Origin: Microlunatus capsulatus
GTDB taxonomy: Bacteria > Actinomycetota > Actinomycetes > Propionibacteriales > Propionibacteriaceae
Length of the DNA stretch: 64,000 nt
Direction: 5' to 3'
Assembly: GCF_017876495.1 (NCBI RefSeq)
Contig: NZ_JAGIOB010000001.1
Location: 1,054,001 to 1,118,000, forward strand
This document shows positions 60,688-64,000 of the stretch, one piece after another (within the stretch, counting starts at the first letter, position 1; each line of letters opens with the position of its first letter). The translations under genes and the position numbers were made by a program. The notes below the pieces were generated by a model, which saw nothing but the letters and a program-made list of their open reading frames with translations, was not told the DNA's origin and made no database searches.

Positions 60688-60703
60688 TCGAACGCCTGTT
60701 CGA
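60688..60703 (+). promoter_or_regulatory. SOS (LexA) box
   Basis: TCGAAC-GCCT-GTTCGA, a perfect palindrome identical to the actinobacterial LexA consensus. It lies 8 bases upstream of the -10 TAGGGT (60712-60717), where LexA would block polymerase. Confidence 0.85.
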
Positions 60704-60723
60704 ATGAGGGTTAGGGTGTGACC

Positions 60724-60966
60724 GTGTCCACCCAGCCGCAGGAGCCGGACCTCCGGCACGTCTGGGTGCAGGGCTCCGCGGGCTTCGGTGACCCGGTGCC
60801 GGCGGTGGTCATGGGGTGGGCTCCGGCCCCCGTCCGCCACGCCGGCGCCTCTCCCTGGATCTGCCTGGTCGCCGCCTGCCCGCAGGGCACGGCCCTCCTC
60901 GTGGAGTGGGTCAGCGGCGACCGCGTCGTCGGTGTCCGCGACCCCACACCCGCCGATGGAGGCTGA
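60724..60966 (+). CDS. Small SOS-controlled protein of unknown function (first of pair)
   Basis: An 80-residue protein I cannot assign. It starts MSTQPQEPDLRHVWVQG and continues with GWAPAPVRHAGASPWICLVAACPQG and VEWVSGDRVVGVRDP. A RHVWV motif is shared with the next gene. GTG 60724 is chosen because TAGGGT ends six bases before it, as in other leaderless genes here; GTG 60718 is possible. The perfect SOS box upstream implies LexA repression and DNA-damage induction. Confidence 0.75.
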   Translation: MSTQPQEPDLRHVWVQGSAGFGDPVPAVVMGWAPAPVRHAGASPWICLVAACPQGTALLVEWVSGDRVVGVRDPTPADGG

Positions 60967-61159
60967 GGGCCGGCGACGTCGCCACGTCTGGGTCGACCTC
61001 GGCGGCGGCGGGCGGCATCCCGGCCTCGTCCTCGACTGGCGGCGCAGCCAGGACGGCCGGTGGGAGGCCCAGGTCGCCGTCGTCCGACCGCACTGGCTGC
61101 TCACCGCCTGGTACCCCTCCACAGCGCTGAGCCCGGTCGCCGACGACCGGTGGCGCTGA
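60956..61159 (+). CDS. Small SOS-controlled protein of unknown function (second of pair)
   Basis: A 67-residue protein overlapping the previous gene by 11 bases. It carries RRHVWVDLGG, PGLVLDWRRSQDGRWEAQVAVV and HWLLTAWYPSTAL, forming a likely small beta-rich fold. It shares the RHVWV start with its neighbour and was too short for routine calling, but codon use and the shared motif support it. ATG 60956. I recall similar short proteins beside error-prone polymerase genes in actinobacteria, but this is unverified. No polymerase gene is in the window. Confidence 0.68.
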   Translation: MEAEGRRRRHVWVDLGGGGRHPGLVLDWRRSQDGRWEAQVAVVRPHWLLTAWYPSTALSPVADDRWR

Positions 61160-61258
61160 ACGACGGCAGCTCCCGCCGGAGCGGGCCCACCGCGTGCTCG
61201 CGGACGCCGACCGGCCGGCTCCGAACGCGCTGAGCCGCCCTCGTCCCCCCGGGCTCGA

Positions 61259-61290
61259 CCGGGACACCCGGAGGCCCCCCGGGCGTCCGG
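61259..61290. terminator. Imperfect hairpin between convergent genes
   Basis: CCGGGACACCCGG (61259-61271) pairs with CCGGGCGTCCGG (61279-61290) with one mismatch and one bulge. It precedes the aldo/keto reductase stop and follows the small SOS cassette. Confidence 0.45.
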
Positions 61291-61292
61291 GG

Positions 61293-62177
61293 TCACTCCT
61301 GGTCGAGCGCGGTCAGCTCCTCCGGCGTCAGCTCGAGGTCAGCGGCCGCGGCGGAGTCGAGGATCGACTGCGGCCGCTTGGCGCCCGGGATCGGGATGAC
61401 CACGGGCGACTGGGCCAGCTCCCAGGCCAGCGCCACCTGCTGGGCGCTCACGCCGCGGGCCTGCGCCACCTGCTGGAAGGCCGGGTGGTGGGTGGCCAGC
61501 TCCTTGGCGTCCGACAGCCCGCCGAGCGGGCTCCAGGGCAGGAAGGCCAGGCCCAGCTCGGTGCAGACGTCGATCTCGGGCCGGCTGCTGCGGAACTTCG
61601 GGCTGAACTGGTTCTGCACGCTGACCAGGCTGTCGCCCAGCGCCTCGTGCGCCGCCCGGATCTGGCCGGGGTCGGCGTTGGACAGCCCGATCATCGCCAC
61701 CTTGCCGCTGGCCGCGATCTCGGTCAGCGCGCCGATGGTCTCGGCGTAGTCGACCTCCGGGTCGGGGCGGTGATGCTGCCACAGCGCGATCTGCTCGACG
61801 CCGAGCCGCGACAGGCTGGCGTCGACCGCCCGGTACAGGTGCTCGGGCCGCCCGTCGTGGTCCCAGCCGCCGCCCTCCGTGCGGAAGGCACCGCCCTTCG
61901 TGGCCAGGAGCACGCGGTCGCGGACGCCGAGCTCGTCGAGGATCGAGGCGATGAGCTTCTCGTTCTCGCCCTGGGCGTCCGGACCCAGCTCCTGGCCGGG
62001 CCCGTAGGCGTCGGCGGTGTCGAAGAGGGTGACGCCGGCGTCGAGCGCGGCGCGGACGGTGTCGAGCAGCTGCTCGCGGGGCTGGTGGCCGGTCTGGTCG
62101 AACGTCATCAGGCCGAGCCCGACCGCCCCGACCTCGACGCGGCCGACGGTGTCGTTGCCGAGTGCGCGTGTGTGCAT
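61293..62177 (-). CDS. Aldo/keto reductase
   Basis: A 294-residue NADPH-dependent aldo/keto reductase with a TIM-barrel fold. It has FDTADAYGPG (catalytic Asp and Tyr), LATKGGAF (Lys), WQHHRPDPEVDY (His) and IPIPGAKRPQSI (cofactor loop). It reduces aldehydes or ketones of unknown identity. TAGGGT (minus strand, 62189-62184) lies exactly six bases before ATG 62177, a leaderless promoter. Single gene. Confidence 0.92.
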   Translation of the reverse strand: MHTRALGNDTVGRVEVGAVGLGLMTFDQTGHQPREQLLDTVRAALDAGVTLFDTADAYGPGQELGPDAQGENEKLIASILDELGVRDRVLLATKGGAFRTEGGGWDHDGRPEHLYRAVDASLSRLGVEQIALWQHHRPDPEVDYAETIGALTEIAASGKVAMIGLSNADPGQIRAAHEALGDSLVSVQNQFSPKFRSSRPEIDVCTELGLAFLPWSPLGGLSDAKELATHHPAFQQVAQARGVSAQQVALAWELAQSPVVIPIPGAKRPQSILDSAAAADLELTPEELTALDQE

Positions 62178-62568
62178 GAGCCGACCCTACGGACCCTCCT
62201 GGGAGCCGCCGGGTGCGGGTCGTCGCCTCGTTCCCGATCCAGTCGATCCGCCCCGTCGACCGACCGGGACGAGATCCGCCGCCTGGCCCGGGACACCTTC
62301 GCCGTCCTCGACGGCCAGAGCCGGGCCGCGCGGACCGTCACCTCCCTCGAGCCGCACCCCGACGGGCGCTCCCGCGTCCTCGCCGCTGAACGCGCGGCCC
62401 CGCGAGCCCGGTGACGGCGGGCCACGCCCACCCTCCCCGGGGCCGCCGGCTCGTGCTGCCCCGTCGACGAGTTCCCCGCATTCCGGCGCGAGGATGTCCG
62501 GGATGCAACCTCTCGCCCTCCTGGTGCGTAGAAGGACCACCGACCCGTGACACCGAGGGAGACCAGCC
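62178..62568. other. 390-base intergenic region, aldo/keto reductase to FG-GAP protein
   Basis: Contains the aldo/keto reductase promoter (62189-62184), a possible frameshifted gene remnant (62213-62414) and the leader of the FG-GAP gene with GAGGGAG before its ATG. Nothing else is recognisable. Confidence 0.5.
62213..62414 (+). pseudogene. Possible short frameshifted gene remnant
   Basis: From GTG 62213 (GGGAG upstream) about 15 codons (MRVVASFPIQSIRPV) have coding-like third positions. Near 62256 coding character moves to the next frame, giving STDRDEIRRLARDTFAVLDG...AAERAAPRAR to a stop at 62414. Almost every third base is G or C. I do not recognise the product; this could also be chance in GC-rich DNA. 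Confidence 0.3.
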
Positions 62569-64000
62569 ATGCGAAGAGTCCGACGCACGAACCGGGTGAT
62601 CGTGGCCGCCGTGGGGTTGGCCGCCACCAGCCTGCTGTGGACCGCCCCACCCGCCTCGGCCGCGTCCGGGTGCTCGACGAGCAGCTCCGACTTCGACCGC
62701 GACGGCACGCCGGACGTGGCCGTGGGGGTGCCGGGTGGAGCCGGTCGCAACGGCGCGGTGCAGGTGCGGCTCAGCAACGAGGGCGAGCCGATCACCACCA
62801 CGGTGACCGGCGCCCCGGGGTTTGGTACGGCGGTCACGTCCGTGAGCTCGTACGCGGGTGCGGGCGACGACGAGCTCTGCAGCCAGCTGGTCGTCGGCAG
62901 CCCCGACGAGAGCACCCGCGCCGGCCTGCGGCGGAGCGGAGCCGTCCACGTGTACGCCTGGGACGCGGCCGCGCAGCGGTTCGTGCTGCGCGGGAGCTTC
63001 GCACCCCAGGCCCGGGGCGTGCAGGGCACAGCCCAGTCGGGCGCCCGTTTCGGTGCGGCCCTGGCGGCCGAGCAGCGGCCGGCCGGCACGACCGGTCCGA
63101 GCCCGGCACGGCTGTTCGTGGGGGCCCCGGGCACCGACCTCGGCGGGTTCCCCGACACGGGGCAGGTGACGTCGTTCTGGGTCGACGCCGAGGACGACCC
63201 CCTCGCCCACGAGACGGAGCTCACCCGGCTCGGCGAGCCCCTGACCGACGAGCCCACCCCGCGAGCCGCTCTGGGCTCGTCCCTGTCGGTGGCCGACGGC
63301 GTGGTGGCGATGGGCATGCCGGGCTTCCCGACGCGTGGTCAGGCCGGGGCCGGCGCCGTGCTGGTCGACCTCGTGGACGGCGGCCCTGACGACCCCAACG
63401 CCCTGGTGCTGAGCCAGGCCAGCGCGGGGGTGCCGGGCTCCCCGGAGAAGGGCGACCGGTTCGGGGCGTCGGTGCACGTCGTGCCCGGTCCGGCCGGTCA
63501 GCGGCCGACCGTGCTGGCGGGTGCACCCGGGGAGGACGTCGGCGAGGCCGCCGACGCCGGCTCCGTGACCGTCGCGCGCATCTCCCCCGACCTGGAGGTC
63601 AGCGGCGCGGCCCGGACCGTGCACCAGGACTCCGCAGGGATGGCCGGGTCGGTGGAAGCCGGCGACCAGCTCGGCGCCGCGGTCTCCAGCGCGCGGTACG
63701 GCTCCTCGACCGTCTACCTGGTGGGCGCCCCCGGGGAGGACGTCGGCACCGTGCGCGATGCCGGGATGGTGCAGACGATCGGCACCGGCAAGGGCTGGAC
63801 GCAGAGCAGCGCGGGCGTGCCCGGCACCGTCGAGCCCGGTGACCGGCTGGGCGCCTCGCTGGGCGGTTCGCCGGCCACCGGGGCCACCCGGTCCTCGGTC
63901 GGCATCCCCGGCGAGGACGCCTCGACCGGCGCCGTGCTCGTCGGGCTCCCCGGCGGCGGCAGACCGGTCAGCTACCTGAAGGGGACCCAGGTGGGCAACC
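62569..64000 (+). CDS. Secreted FG-GAP (integrin-alpha-like) repeat protein, cut by the window end
   Basis: At least 477 residues with no stop before the edge. After a signal peptide (1-31), FDRDGTPDVAVGVPG opens a series of FG-GAP beta-propeller blades. Blade motifs include QLVVGSPDES, RLFVGAPGTDLG, VLAGAPGEDVG, YLVGAPGEDVG and SSVGIPGEDAS, with intervening DRFGAS/DQLGAA-type turns. Such proteins are extracellular and bind calcium or other proteins. ATG 62569 has GAGGGAG upstream. The C-terminal part, and any anchor, lies beyond the window. Confidence 0.88.
   Translation, partial: MRRVRRTNRVIVAAVGLAATSLLWTAPPASAASGCSTSSSDFDRDGTPDVAVGVPGGAGRNGAVQVRLSNEGEPITTTVTGAPGFGTAVTSVSSYAGAGDDELCSQLVVGSPDESTRAGLRRSGAVHVYAWDAAAQRFVLRGSFAPQARGVQGTAQSGARFGAALAAEQRPAGTTGPSPARLFVGAPGTDLGGFPDTGQVTSFWVDAEDDPLAHETELTRLGEPLTDEPTPRAALGSSLSVADGVVAMGMPGFPTRGQAGAGAVLVDLVDGGPDDPNALVLSQASAGVPGSPEKGDRFGASVHVVPGPAGQRPTVLAGAPGEDVGEAADAGSVTVARISPDLEVSGAARTVHQDSAGMAGSVEAGDQLGAAVSSARYGSSTVYLVGAPGEDVGTVRDAGMVQTIGTGKGWTQSSAGVPGTVEPGDRLGASLGGSPATGATRSSVGIPGEDASTGAVLVGLPGGGRPVSYLKGTQVGN

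Overview
The window is a continuous stretch of very GC-rich (clearly above 70%) actinobacterial chromosome. Codons end almost always in G or C, GTG starts are common, genes often overlap by 4 bases (ATGA/GTGA), and many genes have a TANNNT -10 hexamer exactly 6-7 bases before the start codon, as in leaderless transcription. Gene content (GAF-ANTAR regulators, a spore-photoproduct-lyase homologue, NlpC/P60 secreted hydrolase, ACR3 arsenite pump, long-type ChrA, USP-KdpD-like kinase) suggests a soil or rock-surface actinobacterium, most likely Geodermatophilaceae (Blastococcus, Modestobacter, Geodermatophilus). That placement is inference. I see no rRNA, tRNA, CRISPR array, insertion sequence, integrase or phage genes.

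Layout. 1-6.9 kb: aldehyde dehydrogenase with DUF779 partner, small membrane protein, SRPBCC protein, an overlapping SDR / CrtI-like oxidoreductase pair and a radical-SAM SPL-family protein. 6.9-13.4 kb: NlpC/P60 hydrolase, divergent HxlR/azoreductase, PurU, MarR, two glycosyltransferases, HNH nuclease. 13.4-25.6 kb: Na+/H+ antiporter (apparent ATC start), SulP transporter, MerR, a secreted phytase-like/GDPD fusion, vWA protein, HemK-like methyltransferase, and a KdpD/KdpE-like pair without kdpFABC. 25.5-32.5 kb: a three-copy intergenic repeat, two methyltransferases, an epimerase, membrane proteins, a DsbA/VKOR disulfide pair, a LuxR-type regulator and an acetyltransferase. 32.6-39.9 kb: GH29 fucosidase plus FGGY kinase, an alpha/beta-hydrolase-LuxR fusion lacking its nucleophile, methyltransferase, Tat-exported PhoD. 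40-47 kb: chromate (chrB split in two, chrA), desaturase with TetR, and arsenic (arsR-acr3-arsC). 47-53 kb: two GAF-ANTAR proteins, Bcr/CflA pump, rhodanese, MarR, B12-binding and PPOX proteins. 53-64 kb: an asymmetric heterodimeric ABC exporter, MerR and small multidrug exporter, SDR/TetR pair with twin operators, an SOS-box two-gene cassette, aldo/keto reductase, and an FG-GAP secreted protein cut by the window end.

How it works together: most of the window is independent one- to three-gene units for stress, detoxification and envelope functions. Several have readable local control: HxlR-azoR, TetR-desaturase, ArsR, TetR-SDR, a MerR-type promoter for the small exporter, and LexA for the small cassette. 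Convergent genes are often separated by perfect hairpins. The observations I rate highest are the SOS-controlled cassette of two unknown small proteins, the ABC exporter whose two halves are complementarily degenerate, and the non-canonical ATC start.
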